Positions 5,279 through 5,973 of a DNA stretch of 5,973 bases are shown one piece after another. The stretch lies in assembly GCA_010027395.1 (NCBI GenBank), contig RGVD01000163.1, positions 1 to 5,973 on the forward strand. Reading direction: 5' to 3'. The number at the start of each line of letters is the position of its first letter. Within the stretch, counting starts at the first letter, position 1. A program made the translations under genes and the position numbers. Source of the DNA: Bacteroidota bacterium. Its GTDB lineage: Bacteria > Bacteroidota > Bacteroidia > UKL13-3. The notes beneath the pieces are model-generated. The model was not told the origin of the DNA. It did not search any database and saw only the letters and a list, made by a program, of their open reading frames with translations.

Positions 5279-5973
5279 ATGCAAGACAAAAGCCTTTATT
5301 CAATAATTTCTAACCACCTAGGCATTAGCCTAAAGCAAGTTTCAGCCACCATAAAACTCATTGATGAGGGCGCCACAGTTCCTTTTATTTCGCGATACCG
5401 AAAGGAGGCAACCATGGGCCTTGATGAAGTGGAGATTGAAAACATAAAGAATACAACAAGCAAATTTCGTGAACTCGAAAAAAGAAAGCTAGGCATACTC
5501 GATACGATAAAAGAACAAGGAAAGCTAACTCCCGCATTAGAGCAACAAATAACTGATTGCTGGGATTCAAATGCCCTTGAGGATATCTATTTGCCCTACA
5601 AACCCAGGCGTAAAACCAAGGCTAGCACTGCGAGAGAAAATGGTCTTGAGCCTCTCGCCTTATGGCTGTTAAAAGAATTACCACAAGATGTAAAATTCGA
5701 AGCTAGTAAATTTATCAACGATAAAGTGGCATCAGAAGAAATGGCCTTGCAAGGTGCAAGAGATATCATAGCTGAAATGATTAATGAAGATAGCAAAGTT
5801 AGAAGCATGCTACGTTTGCAATTCGAAAAACATGCAGTAATTTATACCAAAGTTAGCAAAGGAAAAGAAGTTGAAGGCAATAAGTACCAAGACTATTTCA
5901 GCTTTGATGAACCATTAAATCGCTGCCCATCTCACCGCCTACTAGCTGTTTTTAGAGGCGAAGAGGAAGGATT
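5279..5973 (+). CDS. tex: Tex family S1-type RNA-binding protein, N-terminal part (runs off right edge)
   Basis: From the ATG at 5279 an open frame of 231 codons reaches the window edge without a stop. Tex proteins are about 700-780 residues, so only the N-terminal third is here. Tex is a cytoplasmic nucleic-acid-binding protein related to eukaryotic Spt6, linked to transcription and RNA handling. The visible part is the helical Tex N-terminal domain with its signatures: GATVPFISRYRKE (31-43), ALEDIYLPYKPRRKT (99-113), with GLEPLA following at 122-127. The YqgF-like, helix-hairpin-helix and S1 domains would lie beyond the edge. The start is placed at 5279 because IISNHLGIS...VSATIKLIDEG matches where the family begins; no Shine-Dalgarno is present. 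It follows the secreted-protein gene by 46 bases on the same strand with no terminator between them, so read-through is possible. The only promoter-like match there is a poor one (TTTA-N19-TATTATTG, 5239-5269). Confidence 0.95.
   Translation, partial: MQDKSLYSIISNHLGISLKQVSATIKLIDEGATVPFISRYRKEATMGLDEVEIENIKNTTSKFRELEKRKLGILDTIKEQGKLTPALEQQITDCWDSNALEDIYLPYKPRRKTKASTARENGLEPLALWLLKELPQDVKFEASKFINDKVASEEMALQGARDIIAEMINEDSKVRSMLRLQFEKHAVIYTKVSKGKEVEGNKYQDYFSFDEPLNRCPSHRLLAVFRGEEEG

Noticed and set aside
5296..5808. Three overlapping minus-strand open frames (61-70 codons)
   Set aside because: All are antisense to the tex 5' region, which has unmistakable Tex motifs on the plus strand.

Overview
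The window looks like ordinary chromosomal DNA from a member of the Bacteroidota. The DNA is AT-rich. Start codons are mostly preceded by A/T-rich leaders without a Shine-Dalgarno sequence. Several intergenic regions carry TTTG / TAnnTTTG (-33/-7) promoter matches typical of the phylum, and nearly every protein resembles Bacteroidota family versions. No mobile element, CRISPR array, tRNA, rRNA or phage gene was seen.

Layout: (1) The 5' part of dcd (dCTP deaminase) is on the minus strand and runs off the left edge. (2) Divergent from it is a 178-residue conserved protein with a Tudor/SH3-like N-terminus resembling the UvrD/PcrA C-terminal domain and an uncharacterised C-terminal module. (3) A bidirectional terminator separates it from a convergent dicluster 4Fe-4S ferredoxin. 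(4) Divergent from the ferredoxin, behind an exact Bacteroidota promoter match, is a LuxC-type acyl-CoA reductase gene. It is split by an apparent deletion of about 29 bases that removes a conserved loop and shifts the frame. (5) purC (SAICAR synthase) follows on the plus strand and ends at a 10-bp-stem hairpin. (6) An Hsp20 small heat-shock protein is on the minus strand. (7) A 235-base divergent spacer holds a possible 49-codon ORF with a hydrophobic N-terminus. (8) A secreted, tyrosine- and lysine-rich protein of unknown function follows. (9) The start of tex (S1-domain RNA-binding protein) runs off the right edge.

The genes do not form one pathway. dcd and purC serve pyrimidine and purine nucleotide supply, Hsp20 protein quality control, and Tex RNA/transcription maintenance. 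The ferredoxin and acyl-CoA reductase form a divergent pair that, from memory, recurs in many Bacteroidota and may be functionally linked; here the reductase is broken. I see no convincing new multi-gene system. The points most worth a second look are the deletion in the reductase, the unexplained Tudor-like protein, the small ORF at 4057-4206 and the dyad in the ferredoxin/reductase promoter region.
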